From Massilia aurea (GTDB lineage Bacteria > Pseudomonadota > Gammaproteobacteria > Burkholderiales > Burkholderiaceae_D), in assembly GCF_024753205.1 (NCBI RefSeq), contig NZ_JANUGZ010000002.1:682001-746000 (forward strand): DNA of 64,000 nt. Reading direction: 5' to 3'. The notes under the pieces were generated by a model that had not been told where the DNA came from, did no database searches, and saw only the letters and a list, made by a program, of their open reading frames with translations. Both the position numbers and the translations under genes were made by a program. Of this stretch, positions 36,631-45,893 are shown piece after piece (positions within the stretch are counted from its first letter, which is position 1; each line of letters begins with the position of its first letter).

Positions 36631-37611
36631 TCATGCCGGCGCCAGCAGGCGCTGTGCTGCCGCGATGACGTCGCCGCTTGACGGCGGCGCACCCAGGTCG
36701 CCCAGGTTGACGATGCGATCGGACCAGTTGCCTTCGGTTTTCCACTTGGGCGAATCGCAGTAGATTTCGATCGTCGGGCGCACGAAGGCGGCGGCGATAT
36801 GGGTCAGACCCGTGTCGACGCCCACTGCAAGGCGCGCATGCTGGGCCAGCAATACCGCGTCCATCATCGACAGTTTTGGCAGCACGCGGGCATTGGGCAT
36901 GGCTGCCGCCAGGGCCTGGGCATCCTCGTGTTCGGCCTGCGAGCCCCATGGCAGCAGCACCGGCATCGGTGCGAGCGCTGCGCCCAGTGCGATCCAGTTG
37001 GCGTCGGCCCACTTCTTGGCCGCGCGCGCCGTGCCATGGAAAAAGACCGCGTAGTCGTCGTGCGGCAAAAACGCCGGCCGCGTGACTGGCGTCGGCGCCG
37101 GTAGCCCGAACTCGGGGGCCGAGTCGACGCTGTAGTCGAGCGCAGCACCCGCGACCATGCGCCCGCGCGCCACGGCGTGCGTGCGCGGATTTAACGGGAT
37201 ACTGTCGGTATGGAAGATGCGCGAGATGCCTTCATAGCCCGAGCCTTCGCTGCCGTTGGCCAGGCCGACTTTCTTGCCACCCTTGCGCACGCGCGCCGCG
37301 CCCATGATGATGCCGGTCTTGAGCAGACCCTGGGTGTCGAACACATAGTCGTATTCGTCTTCGCGCAGCGTGCGGAAGAACGCGCGGATTTCAGCCCGCG
37401 TTTCTTGCTTGCCCAGGCTCTTGCGCCAGCGGCGCAACGACCACGGGATGATCTTGCGCACATGGGGATTCAGGCGCACGAGGCTCACGTACCCTTCTTC
37501 GACCACCCAGTCGATCGTGGCGCCCGGATGCTCGCGCAGCAGGTCGGCCACCATCGGCAGGTTATGCAGCACGTCGCCCAGCGACGACACGCGCACGAGC
37601 AGGATCTTCAA
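36631..37611 (-). CDS. waaC: LPS heptosyltransferase I
   Basis: WaaC (GT9) adds the first L-glycero-D-manno-heptose to Kdo2-lipid A. The 326-residue enzyme begins MKILLVRVSSLGDVLHNLPM and has YVFDTQGLLKTG, FFHGTARAAKKW and the donor-site VGVDTGLTHIAAAF. It sits between the phosphoglucomutase-type gene and waaA, on the same strand with short gaps. It links to gmhB at 32.4 kb in heptose supply. Confidence 0.96.
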   Translation of the reverse strand: MKILLVRVSSLGDVLHNLPMVADLLREHPGATIDWVVEEGYVSLVRLNPHVRKIIPWSLRRWRKSLGKQETRAEIRAFFRTLREDEYDYVFDTQGLLKTGIIMGAARVRKGGKKVGLANGSEGSGYEGISRIFHTDSIPLNPRTHAVARGRMVAGAALDYSVDSAPEFGLPAPTPVTRPAFLPHDDYAVFFHGTARAAKKWADANWIALGAALAPMPVLLPWGSQAEHEDAQALAAAMPNARVLPKLSMMDAVLLAQHARLAVGVDTGLTHIAAAFVRPTIEIYCDSPKWKTEGNWSDRIVNLGDLGAPPSSGDVIAAAQRLLAPA

Positions 37612-37621
37612 GCGCGTATCC

Positions 37622-39004
37622 TCAGAACGGCAGGTCGGCGTCCGGCTTGGCCGCCAGGATCACGGTCTTGAACTCGGCCTGGATGCGCGCCAGTGCTTCC
37701 GGCGATTCGCCTTCGAAGCGCAGCACCACGACCGGCGTCGTGTTCGACGAACGGGCCAGACCGAAGCCATCGGCGTACTCGACGCGCAGGCCGTCGATGT
37801 CGTTGATTTTTTCGGAGGTCGGGAACGTGGCGTTGGCGCGCAGGTGGTCGATCAACGTGAAGTTCTCGCCCTCTTGCAGCTGCAGGTGCAGTTCTGGGGT
37901 GCTGCTGGCCATTGGCAGGCTGTTGAGCAGCGCCGACGGATCCTGCTGCTTGGTCAGGATCTCGAGCATGCGCGCGCCGGCATACATGCCGTCGTCGAAG
38001 CCGTACCAGCGCTCCTTGAAGAAGATATGGCCGCTCATCTCGCCGCCCAGCGGTGCGCCGGTTTCCTTCAGCTTGGCCTTGACCAGCGAGTGGCCGGTTT
38101 TCCACATCAGCGGCTTGCCGCCATGCTGCTCGATGTACGGCGCCAGGTGGCGCGTGCACTTGACGTCATACAGGATCTCGCCGCCCGGGACGCGCGAGAG
38201 CACGTCGGCCGCGAACAGCATCATCTGGCGGTCCGGGAAGATAATCTGGCCATCCTTGGTGACGATGCCGAGACGGTCGCCGTCGCCGTCGAAGGCCAGG
38301 CCGATTTCGGCGTCGGTCTCTTGCAGCGCGCGGATCAGGTCCTGCAGGTTTTCCGGGTGCGCCGGGTCAGGATGGTGGTTCGGGAACGTGCCGTCGACCT
38401 CGCAGAACAGCTCGACCACTTCGGCGCCCATGCCGCGATACAGGTCGCCCGCGAACGCACCGGCCACGCCGTTGCCGCAGTCGACCGCGATCTTGATCGG
38501 GCGCGCCAGCTTGACGTCGCCGATGATGCGCTCGAGGTAGGCGGCGCGGATGTCGTGGGTGCTGTAGCCGCCGCGCTGGGCTGCGATCGCGCCATCATAT
38601 GCTGCAATGCTGTCGTGCAGACCGGTGATGGCGTCGCCATAAATGGCTTCGCCGGCCAGGACCATCTTGAAACCGTTGTAGTCGGGCGGGTTGTGGCTGC
38701 CGGTGACCATGATGCCCGAGCGGGTGTCGAGCACGTTGGTGCCGAAATAGACCATCGGTGTCGCGACCATGCCCAGGTCGATCACGTCGACGCCGGCGTC
38801 ACGCAAGCCTTCGCTCAAGGCGCCGGCCAGTTCAGGGCCGGACAGGCGGCCATCGCGGCCGATCACCACCTTGCTCTCTCCCTTGGCCAGCGCGGCGGCG
38901 CCGAAGGCACGACCGATGTGACGCGCGATGCCGGCGTCCAGGGTCTTGTCGATGATGCCGCGAATATCGTAAGCCTTGAAAATCGTTTTGGAGAGAGCGA
39001 CCAT
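37622..39004 (-). CDS. Phosphomannomutase/phosphoglucomutase
   Basis: A 460-residue cytoplasmic alpha-D-phosphohexomutase (AlgC/ManB type) that interconverts sugar 1- and 6-phosphates for LPS and exopolysaccharide precursors. It has KAYDIRGI at the N-terminus, the phosphoserine loop TGSHNPPDYNG (about residue 100), metal-binding DGDGDRLG, substrate-specificity loop GGEMSGHIFF and phosphate-binding RSSNTTPV. ATG 39004 has AGGAAA close upstream; the open frame from 39043 adds an unlikely leader. It is followed, 10 bases after its stop, by waaC. Confidence 0.95.
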   Translation of the reverse strand: MVALSKTIFKAYDIRGIIDKTLDAGIARHIGRAFGAAALAKGESKVVIGRDGRLSGPELAGALSEGLRDAGVDVIDLGMVATPMVYFGTNVLDTRSGIMVTGSHNPPDYNGFKMVLAGEAIYGDAITGLHDSIAAYDGAIAAQRGGYSTHDIRAAYLERIIGDVKLARPIKIAVDCGNGVAGAFAGDLYRGMGAEVVELFCEVDGTFPNHHPDPAHPENLQDLIRALQETDAEIGLAFDGDGDRLGIVTKDGQIIFPDRQMMLFAADVLSRVPGGEILYDVKCTRHLAPYIEQHGGKPLMWKTGHSLVKAKLKETGAPLGGEMSGHIFFKERWYGFDDGMYAGARMLEILTKQQDPSALLNSLPMASSTPELHLQLQEGENFTLIDHLRANATFPTSEKINDIDGLRVEYADGFGLARSSNTTPVVVLRFEGESPEALARIQAEFKTVILAAKPDADLPF

Positions 39005-39257
39005 TTTGTTTCCTGGAATATTGGAGGATTGATAAGTAACCACTATTGTAACGGCAAGCGCGGCTGGCGTGGGAATGGTACGCGCGCGTGCAAGCCTGGC
39101 CGGATGCCGAACGAAAAGAACAAGAGGAGAATCAGAAAAGTATCAGGGAATAGCGATGGCCGCCAATGCGCGCCAGATTCGATGGCACCACGCCACCAGC
39201 GCCGGCGCTGGGGAAGCGCGCGGCGCATGCTCCGCGTGGCGGAGCGGTGCAGGCTGC

Positions 39258-39572
39258 TTAGACGCGCAGGTCGTCGATCGACTTGCCGCCATCGACCCAT
39301 TCCTTGACCCACTTTGGCTGACGGCCGCGGCCGGTCCACTGCTGGCTGGAATCCTGCGGATGACGGTAACGCACGGCGACGGTCGCGCCTTTCGAACCGC
39401 GGCCGGTAGCAGCCATCAACTCTTTCAGCGGCATGCCGACGCTTTGCGCGATGGCCAGGATTTGTTCGCGTGCTTTCTGCACTTCCTGGGTTTCACGCGT
39501 TTTCATTTCCTGCTTGATTTGTTCTTGCAGGTTGCGCAAATCGCCTACCGACATATTCGAAAGATCCATCAT
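39258..39572 (-). CDS. H-NS-like nucleoid protein
   Basis: A 104-residue H-NS family protein. The N-terminal helix (LRNLQEQIKQEMKTRETQEV) is the oligomerisation coiled coil; the C-terminal part YRHPQDSSQQWTGRGRQPKW carries the DNA-minor-groove core (WTGRGRxPxW). It is a single gene with a 214-base gap before the mutase operon; GAGGAAC lies close to the ATG. H-NS homologues silence AT-rich, often horizontally acquired DNA such as the surface-polysaccharide block nearby, which is inference here. Confidence 0.93.
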   Translation of the reverse strand: MMDLSNMSVGDLRNLQEQIKQEMKTRETQEVQKAREQILAIAQSVGMPLKELMAATGRGSKGATVAVRYRHPQDSSQQWTGRGRQPKWVKEWVDGGKSIDDLRV

Positions 39573-39672
39573 CGTTCCTCGTTCGTTAAAAAATTGAATG
39601 CAGATTCAGCAATTGCTGACTATCGGCGAATACTCACCAAATGTCGCAATATACTACAACAATAATATCCGG

Positions 39673-40767
39673 TCAGTCTTTCTTGCTTAAAAAAAGCCAG
39701 CGCGGCGACTTGAATCGAACGATACGCCCATACAACCACAGGTAACTGATTATGAACAACAGACAGAACACCATCAACGTGCCGGTGCTTTCCCAGAACA
39801 CGGTTGCCGGTATCACTGCCAGCAATGAAATCAGCCATAAATAAGGCGAGGTGCGGGCATTGCGTTTCATCAGTGCGCGTGCCTCGCGCGGACCCACGGT
39901 CCATTGCACGATGCGCCGAAAAATTAAACTGTGCAAGTGAATACCATCGGGCAGCGTCGGTGATTTACCACGGACAAACATGCGGCGATAGGCAGAGAAT
40001 AAGGTTTCAAACGCAGGGTAAATCAGCAACAGCGCCGCATACCAGGTCGACACGGCAGGATTGCGCATCACCAGCAGCAGGGCCAGCTCGCCCAGCAGGA
40101 AGCCAAGGAAATACGCGCCGCCATCGCCCAGGAAAATTAGGCCGACCGGATAATTCCAGATCAGAAAGCCGGCCGTGGCGCCCGCGACAATCAACGCTGC
40201 CACCAGCACGAACATATCACCCACCTGCAGAGCCACGTACGATAGCGAGATCAGCATGAAAATACTGATCACGCCGGCCAGGCCGTTGAAACCGTCGATG
40301 ATATTGATGGCGTTGGCAACGCCGGCAACGGCGAGCAGTGTCAAAGGCAGCGCAATCCAGAGTGATTCAATGGGCACCACCATCCACGGCAGATCAAGCC
40401 GCCCGACACGCGCATCGAGAAGCCAATAACCAAAGCCTGCAGCGAGCATCGTCAGGAACAGGCGACGGCCAGGCGAGACCTTCCCCGTATAGTCTTCGGC
40501 AAGGCCGCCGGCCAAAGCAATCGTGGCACAGGCAATCAGGGTTGCCAGCCACGCCGCTATTTGGGGCTGGCGCAAGATCGATAAACCAGACGCCACCACC
40601 ACCGCCAAAAAGATGGGAATGCCGCCAACGCGCGCTACTGCATGCGTATGGTTTTTCTGGATGCCGGTGAAATTACCATCGAGTCCCAGGCCATGTTTTC
40701 GCGCCGTCTTGATGACCAGCAGCGTGAGCAAGGCGCAGGAAAGGAAACTGACAAAAAACGAGAACAT
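39673..40767 (-). CDS. WecA/MraY-family undecaprenyl-phosphate sugar-1-phosphate transferase
   Basis: The 364-residue protein has about 11 hydrophobic segments and the family motifs: first cytosolic loop KNHTHAVARVGG, the Asp-rich pair as AEDYTGK (E replacing the first Asp of DDxxD, as in many relatives), NAINIIDGFNGLAG, FLGDGGAYFLG and the His loop PDGIHLHSL. It likely loads the first sugar phosphate on undecaprenyl phosphate for a surface glycan; the sugar is unknown. The C-terminal 60 residues hold two more membrane helices, an extension past typical WecA. Confidence 0.9.
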   Translation of the reverse strand: MFSFFVSFLSCALLTLLVIKTARKHGLGLDGNFTGIQKNHTHAVARVGGIPIFLAVVVASGLSILRQPQIAAWLATLIACATIALAGGLAEDYTGKVSPGRRLFLTMLAAGFGYWLLDARVGRLDLPWMVVPIESLWIALPLTLLAVAGVANAINIIDGFNGLAGVISIFMLISLSYVALQVGDMFVLVAALIVAGATAGFLIWNYPVGLIFLGDGGAYFLGFLLGELALLLVMRNPAVSTWYAALLLIYPAFETLFSAYRRMFVRGKSPTLPDGIHLHSLIFRRIVQWTVGPREARALMKRNARTSPYLWLISLLAVIPATVFWESTGTLMVFCLLFIISYLWLYGRIVRFKSPRWLFLSKKD

Positions 40768-41037
40768 TATTGTTTTCTTTCGGTGCTATTCTTGTGAAGC
40801 GCTTCGCGAAGGAAGCGAATTGGAGCAGCCACAGCACGCAATTCATCAAGGGAAGCCGGTCTCATTGTACCGGCTGGGCGCGCTTGTCGGGCCTCGTATT
40901 TATCTTTTCGCAAGCTTGCGCGGTGACGCGAAAACACCGGCTGCGCGCAAAATCATTTAGTATCCGCCAAGGCATCACATACCACCTCTTTCATAACGCC
41001 AGGCCACAGGACCACGAGGCCCTGCCAGAACAAGAAT

Positions 41038-41886
41038 ATGACGACCTACGCCATTGGCGACCTCCAAGGCTGCGCGCATGAAGCGCAGCTGCTGCTTGAC
41101 CGCATCGCCCTCGTGGCGGGCGACGACGCGCGCATCCTGTTCGTGGGTGACCTGATCAACCGCGGCCCCGAATCACTGACGGCGCTGCGGCGCATGAAAG
41201 CGCTCAACCAATCGAGCGGCGGGCGGGTCGATGCCCTGCTGGGCAATCACGACCTGCACCTGATCGCGGTAGCCGGCGGCGCGCAGCGCCTGAGCCGCTC
41301 CGACACCCTTGACGAGATCCTGGCCGCCCCCGACCGCGACGAACTCATCGCCTGGCTGCGTGCGCGGCCGCTGGCGATGTTCGTCGACAATCACCTGCTG
41401 GTGCACGCCGGTGTGGCGCCGCAATGGGATGCGGCGCAGACAATGGCGCTGGCCGGCGAAGTCGAACGCATGCTGCAGGGCGATGGCTGGCTGGATTTCC
41501 TGAGCCAGATGTACGGCAACCAGCCCGACCGCTGGGACGACAGTCTGACGGGCATCGAGCGCCTGCGCTGCATCGTCAACACCCTCACGCGCATGCGTCT
41601 GTGCGCGCCCGATGGTGCGATGGATTTCAAGCACAAGGAATCCGACACCGGCCCGGTCGGCAGCGACCTGCTGCCATGGTTCGACCTGCCGGCGCGCCGC
41701 ACGCAGGATGTGACGGTGGTATTCGGCCACTGGTCGGCACTGGGCGTGGTGCAGCGGCCCAACCTGATCGGGCTGGACAGCGGCTGCGTCTGGGGTGGCA
41801 AGCTGACGGCCGTGTGCCTCGATGACCGCACGCTGCTGCAGGTGGATTGCCCCGAGTACCGGGAGCACGGCGGCAAGCAGCGCTGA
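41038..41886 (+). CDS. apaH: Symmetrical diadenosine tetraphosphatase
   Basis: ApaH hydrolyses Ap4A to two ADP and also removes Np4 caps from RNA. The 282-residue protein has the calcineurin-type metal motifs GDLQGC, GDLINRGPES and GNHDLHL, then HAGVAPQWD and FGHWSALG. ATG 41038 begins MTTYAIGDLQG. The gene is monocistronic, divergent from the WecA-like gene across 270 bases and convergent with the acyltransferase gene, one base apart. Confidence 0.96.
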   Translation: MTTYAIGDLQGCAHEAQLLLDRIALVAGDDARILFVGDLINRGPESLTALRRMKALNQSSGGRVDALLGNHDLHLIAVAGGAQRLSRSDTLDEILAAPDRDELIAWLRARPLAMFVDNHLLVHAGVAPQWDAAQTMALAGEVERMLQGDGWLDFLSQMYGNQPDRWDDSLTGIERLRCIVNTLTRMRLCAPDGAMDFKHKESDTGPVGSDLLPWFDLPARRTQDVTVVFGHWSALGVVQRPNLIGLDSGCVWGGKLTAVCLDDRTLLQVDCPEYREHGGKQR

Positions 41887-41887
41887 A

Positions 41888-42643
41888 TCAGCGCGGGACT
41901 GCGTTGGCTGCCGCGGTTGCCACCGCAGTTGCCACGGCCTCCTGCGACGCCTGCGCCAGTTCGCGCCGGTGCGCGCCGTAGCTCTCGAGGGGCGCCAGAC
42001 AGGTCAGGCGCGCCGCGACTGGCGGCCCCTGCAAAATCCGGAACAGGCTGTCCACAAAGGTGGTCTCGCCGACGTACTCGATCGACGGATGATGCGCGCC
42101 GTCGGCGCCGACATAGGCCAGCGCATATGGTTGCACCCGCACACCGGCATCGATGGCCGCTTCGAACAGGTTGGCGTGGAACGGCAGCACCTGGCCTTGC
42201 AGGCCGGTCGTCCCTTCCGGGAACAGCGCCACGCGCTCGCCGTGTTGCAGCACATCGACCAGTCCCTTGAACACATGGCGCAACTCGCGCCGGTTGCCCC
42301 GCGCGATGAACACGGTGCCGGCGCCGGCAGCCAGGCGGCCCATCACGGGCCAGGCGCGAATCTCGGCCTTGGCCACGAACCGGCACGGGCTCAAAGCATT
42401 GATGACGAAGATGTCGAGCCACGACACGTGGTTGGCCACCACCAGCGCATGCGCGAGCGGCGCTACACCGCCGTCGCGGGCGACGCTCACGCGGCACAGG
42501 CGCAGCAGCTGGCTTGACCAGCGCCGCGTGATCCGCGCGCGCAGTGCGGGAGACGAGAAGGGAAACACCAGCGCGCAGGTCGCCAATCCTTCGCACAGAT
42601 GGACGGTAACGCGCGCGAGGCGCCAGGCAAGCCGGATATTCAA
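41888..42643 (-). CDS. Second PlsC-type acyltransferase, TTG start
   Basis: A 251-residue lysophospholipid acyltransferase-family protein with an N-terminal hydrophobic stretch (LATCALVFPF), HX4D as NHVSWLDIF, FIARGNRREL and FPEGTTG. No ATG or GTG occurs between the preceding stop and the conserved start region; TTG at 42643 gives MNIRLAWRLARVTVHLCEG in the family position. A longer open frame runs back through the pyrC-like gene and is a shadow. It is the last gene of the pyrimidine operon and convergent with apaH. Confidence 0.85.
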   Translation of the reverse strand: MNIRLAWRLARVTVHLCEGLATCALVFPFSSPALRARITRRWSSQLLRLCRVSVARDGGVAPLAHALVVANHVSWLDIFVINALSPCRFVAKAEIRAWPVMGRLAAGAGTVFIARGNRRELRHVFKGLVDVLQHGERVALFPEGTTGLQGQVLPFHANLFEAAIDAGVRVQPYALAYVGADGAHHPSIEYVGETTFVDSLFRILQGPPVAARLTCLAPLESYGAHRRELAQASQEAVATAVATAAANAVPR

Positions 42644-42698
42644 AGTGGTGGGCGCCGTGAAGGCGCGCGCTTCAGGCGAAGCGCGCGCGGTGGTTGGA

Positions 42699-43994
42699 TC
42701 AACGCTGGTAAGCCACGCGGCCGCGCACGACGGTCGCGCGCACCTGCCCGGCCAGCTCGTAGCCGAGGAATGGCGTGTGCTTGCCCTGGCTGGCCAGCGC
42801 CTTGCCGTCGACCAGCCAGCGCGCAGCCGGGTCGAACAGCACGACATCGGCCGCTGCGCCCACGCCCAGCGTGCCGGCCGGCAGACCGGCAATGCGCGCC
42901 GCTTCGCAGGTGACCTTGCCAAGTGCCAGCGCCAGCGCGCCCTGTGCATCCTGTGCGCCGTGCGGCTGGTCTTGCGCCCACTTGAGCGTGAGCGCCAGCA
43001 GCAGCTCGAGACCCGTGGCGCCGGGCGAGGCTTCGCCGAACGGCAGCAGCTTTTCGTCGTCATCGACTGGCGTGTGGTCGGAGCAGATCGCATCGACCGT
43101 GCCATCGACGAGCGCGGCGCGGATTGCGTCACGGTCGCGCTGCGAGCGCAGTGGCGGCGTGAGGCGCGCGTTGGAATCGAAGAAGCCGATGTCGGCGTCC
43201 GTCAGGTGCAGATGGTGCACACCCACGTCGACCGTCAGGTTCAGGCCTTCTTTCTTTGCGGCGCGAATCAGGTCCAGGCCCGCAGCGGACGAAATCCGGC
43301 ACAGGTGCACGCGCGCGCCGGTGGAGCGCATCAGCTCGAAAATCGTGTGCAGCGCGATGGTCTCGGACATCACCGGCACGCCGGACAGGCCGAGGCGCGA
43401 GGCCAGCGGGCCGGCATGGGCCACGCCGCCGCGCCCGATGTGCGCGTCCTGCGGGCGCAGCCAGACGGTGTAGTCGAAGGTCTTGGCGTACTGCATCGCG
43501 CGCAGCAGCACATTGGTGTCGAGGATGGGTTCCTCGGCCTGCGCAAAGCCGATGCAGCCGGCTTCGGTCAGTTCGGCCATCTCGGTCAGCGCCTGCCCCT
43601 TCAGGCCCACGGTCAGTGCGCCCAGCGGGTGCACATTGGCCTGGTCGACGATGCGCGCGCGGTGCTTGAGCATTTCGACCAGGCCTGGTTCGTCGAGCAC
43701 CGGGTCAGTGTCGGGCGGGCAGACCAGCGTGGTTACGCCGCCCTGCATCGCCGCCTGCAGCTCGGATTCGAGCGTGGCCTTGTATTCGTAGCCCGGCTCG
43801 CGCAGGCGCGCCGACAAATCGACCAGGCCCGGGGCGACCACGAGGCCGCTCGCATCGATGCTCTGATCGGCCGTGAAGCCTTGGGGGGCGACGCCGAGCG
43901 CCGCGATCTTGCCGTCGACGATGAACAGGTCTTGCAGGGCGTCGACGCCGTTCGCCGGGTCGATCACGCGCCCGTTCTTGATATGGAGTTTCAT
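42699..43994 (-). CDS. Dihydroorotase-like protein, probably non-catalytic (PyrX/PyrC' type)
   Basis: A 431-residue amidohydrolase-fold protein beside pyrB. The first metal motif, normally HxH in DLHxHLREPG, reads [10 protein letters not shown], so two zinc ligands are missing. Later motifs survive in part ([20 protein letters not shown]). In Pseudomonas a homologue without this motif (PyrC', PyrX) is inactive but needed to assemble the aspartate transcarbamoylase with PyrB. Its start overlaps the pyrB stop as ATGA. A true dihydroorotase must be encoded outside the window. Confidence 0.9.
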   Translation of the reverse strand: MKLHIKNGRVIDPANGVDALQDLFIVDGKIAALGVAPQGFTADQSIDASGLVVAPGLVDLSARLREPGYEYKATLESELQAAMQGGVTTLVCPPDTDPVLDEPGLVEMLKHRARIVDQANVHPLGALTVGLKGQALTEMAELTEAGCIGFAQAEEPILDTNVLLRAMQYAKTFDYTVWLRPQDAHIGRGGVAHAGPLASRLGLSGVPVMSETIALHTIFELMRSTGARVHLCRISSAAGLDLIRAAKKEGLNLTVDVGVHHLHLTDADIGFFDSNARLTPPLRSQRDRDAIRAALVDGTVDAICSDHTPVDDDEKLLPFGEASPGATGLELLLALTLKWAQDQPHGAQDAQGALALALGKVTCEAARIAGLPAGTLGVGAAADVVLFDPAARWLVDGKALASQGKHTPFLGYELAGQVRATVVRGRVAYQR

Positions 43995-44965
43995 GCGTGG
44001 GTTCCTGCCAAAATGCTCATCACTGCCATGCGTACCGCGATCCCGAACGTCACCTGCGGCAGGATCACTGCCTGGCTGCCGTCGGCCACCGCCGAGTCGA
44101 TCTCGACGCCGCGGTTCATCGGGCCCGGGTGCATCACGATCGCGTCCGGTTTGGCCAGCGCCAGGCGCTCGGGCGTCAGGCCGTAGCTCTTGAAGTATTC
44201 CTGCGCCGACGGCAGCAGTGCGCCGCTCATGCGCTCGTTCTGCAGGCGCAGCATGATGATCACGTCGACGTCCTTCAGCCCCTCATTGATGTTGGTGAAG
44301 GTGCGCACGCCCATCTGGTCCAGGCCGCCCGGCAGCAGGGTGTGCGGGCCGATGGCGCGCACTTCGGGAACGCCCAGCGTGGTCAACGCGTGGATGTCCG
44401 AACGGGCCACGCGGCTGTGCAGGATGTCGCCGACGATCGCCACGCGCAGGTTGGTGAAGTCTTTCTTGTAGTGCCGGATCGTGTACATGTCGAGCAGGCC
44501 CTGGGTCGGGTGCGCATGGCGCCCGTCGCCGGCATTGACGACGTGGACATCCGAACGGGTCCGGTTCAAGTGCTGCGCGATCATGTACGGCGCGCCCGAC
44601 TGCGCGTGGCGCACCACGAACATGTCGGCGTGCATCGCGGCCAGGTTGTCGATCGTGTCGAGCAGCGACTCGCCCTTGGTGGTCGACGAGGCCTGGATGT
44701 TCAGGTTGATGACGTCGGCCGACAGGCGCTTGGACGCGATCTCGAACGTGGTGCGGGTGCGCGTCGAATTTTCGAAGAACAGGTTGAACACGCTCTTGCC
44801 GCGCATGAGCGGGACCTTCTTGACTTCGCGGTCGGAGATCCCCACGAAGCTCGATGCGGTGTCGAGGATGTGGTCGATGTGCGACTTCTTGAGGCCCTCG
44901 ATGGTGAGCAGGTGCTGCAGCTCGCCGTTTTTGTTCAGTTGCGGATTATTGTGCAGGATCGGCAT
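43991..44965 (-). CDS. pyrB: Aspartate carbamoyltransferase catalytic subunit
   Basis: PyrB condenses carbamoyl phosphate with aspartate in pyrimidine synthesis. The 324-residue protein has the carbamoyl-phosphate motif [38 protein letters not shown] and the aspartate-side [11 protein letters not shown]. Start [16 protein letters not shown] at ATG 44965 overlaps the pyrR end by 20 bases; an in-frame ATG at 45004 lies deeper in pyrR. No pyrI regulatory subunit is present, consistent with the PyrB-PyrC' type. Confidence 0.97.
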   Translation of the reverse strand: MPILHNNPQLNKNGELQHLLTIEGLKKSHIDHILDTASSFVGISDREVKKVPLMRGKSVFNLFFENSTRTRTTFEIASKRLSADVINLNIQASSTTKGESLLDTIDNLAAMHADMFVVRHAQSGAPYMIAQHLNRTRSDVHVVNAGDGRHAHPTQGLLDMYTIRHYKKDFTNLRVAIVGDILHSRVARSDIHALTTLGVPEVRAIGPHTLLPGGLDQMGVRTFTNINEGLKDVDVIIMLRLQNERMSGALLPSAQEYFKSYGLTPERLALAKPDAIVMHPGPMNRGVEIDSAVADGSQAVILPQVTFGIAVRMAVMSILAGTHA

Positions 44966-45476
44966 TGTCTTGTTCGATGGTAAGCGAAAGTTGGCCTGTC
45001 TCATCGCGCTGCAGGCACAGCGACTCGTTGGCTTCGAGCACGGCGTGGGCGCCGACGAAATCGGCAGCCACCGGCAGCTCGCGCCCGCCCCGGTCGGCCA
45101 GCGCGGCCAGGCGGATGCAGGCCGGACGGCCGTAGTCGAACAGCACGTTGATCGCCGCGCGCGTGGTGCGGCCGGTCTGCAGCACGTCGTCGACCAGCAC
45201 CACGGTGGCGCCGTCGACCGCGAAGCGGATGTGGGTCGGTTTCACATCCGGATGCAGGCCCTTGCGCGCATAGTCGTCGCGGTAGAACGAGACGTCGATG
45301 GAGCCGAGACGGTGCGTCAGGTCGAGGTCGCGCGCAAGGCGCTCGGCCAGCCAGGCGCCGCCCGAATGGATGCCGACGATGGCCGGCTCGGCGACGCCGT
45401 CCAGGCCTGCGCGGACCTGGGCCAGCAGCTCGCGGTAGAGCGCTTCGGCATCGAATGCGTGTTTGTTGGTGGGCAT
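44946..45476 (-). CDS. pyrR: PyrR bifunctional regulator / uracil phosphoribosyltransferase
   Basis: A 176-residue phosphoribosyltransferase-fold protein with the PRPP-binding loop [32 protein letters not shown] and [15 protein letters not shown] [11 protein letters not shown]. In Gram-positives PyrR regulates pyr mRNA by attenuation; in proteobacteria it has UPRTase activity and its regulatory role is less certain. I see no obvious anti-antiterminator around the operon start. ATG 45476 (MPTNKHAF) is four bases after the ruvX stop; 45497 is a longer alternative. Confidence 0.92.
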   Translation of the reverse strand: MPTNKHAFDAEALYRELLAQVRAGLDGVAEPAIVGIHSGGAWLAERLARDLDLTHRLGSIDVSFYRDDYARKGLHPDVKPTHIRFAVDGATVVLVDDVLQTGRTTRAAINVLFDYGRPACIRLAALADRGGRELPVAADFVGAHAVLEANESLCLQRDETGQLSLTIEQDNADPAQ

Positions 45477-45480
45477 AGGG

Positions 45481-45867
45481 TTAGCGTGATGCGTCAAAAT
45501 ACTGTTGCAAAATGATGGCGGCCGCCTTGTCGTCGATGACGTCGCCGCGCTTTGAGGCGATCACGGCCGACGAATAGCGTTCATCGACCAGCTCGACGGG
45601 CAGGTTGAAGCGGCCATGCAGCTGGTTGGCGAAGCGGCGGCTGCGCAGGGTCATGTCGTGCTCGGCGCCATCGGGATGGCGCGGCTCGCCCACGATCAGG
45701 CGCGCCGGCTGCCATTGGGCGATCAGCTCGCCAATGATCTGGAAGCGGGTGGCGTTGTCGATCGCACTGACGACTCTCAAAGGCTGGGCCTGCCCGGTCA
45801 GGGTGTTGCCCATGGCAATGCCGATCCGCTTGATGCCGAAGTCGAAGCCCAGAACGATATCAACCAT
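45481..45867 (-). CDS. ruvX: Holliday-junction resolvase-like YqgF/RuvX
   Basis: A 128-residue RNase H-fold protein with GFDFGIKRIGIAMG at the N-terminus (first catalytic Asp), LIVGEPRHPDG, LVDERYSSAVI and a C-terminal Asp region (DDKAAAIILQQYFD). The family has been reported to resolve junctions or process 16S rRNA 5' ends. It sits between yqgE and pyrR, an order common in beta- and gamma-proteobacteria. The genes are closely spaced and very likely co-transcribed. Confidence 0.93.
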   Translation of the reverse strand: MVDIVLGFDFGIKRIGIAMGNTLTGQAQPLRVVSAIDNATRFQIIGELIAQWQPARLIVGEPRHPDGAEHDMTLRSRRFANQLHGRFNLPVELVDERYSSAVIASKRGDVIDDKAAAIILQQYFDASR

Positions 45868-45893
45868 GCAAACGTTTCTTGTACGGGAGCGCC

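Noticed and set aside
39220..39257. GCTCCGC/GCGGAGC hairpin after the H-NS-like gene as terminator
   Set aside because: The stem is only seven pairs and no T tract follows on the minus strand.
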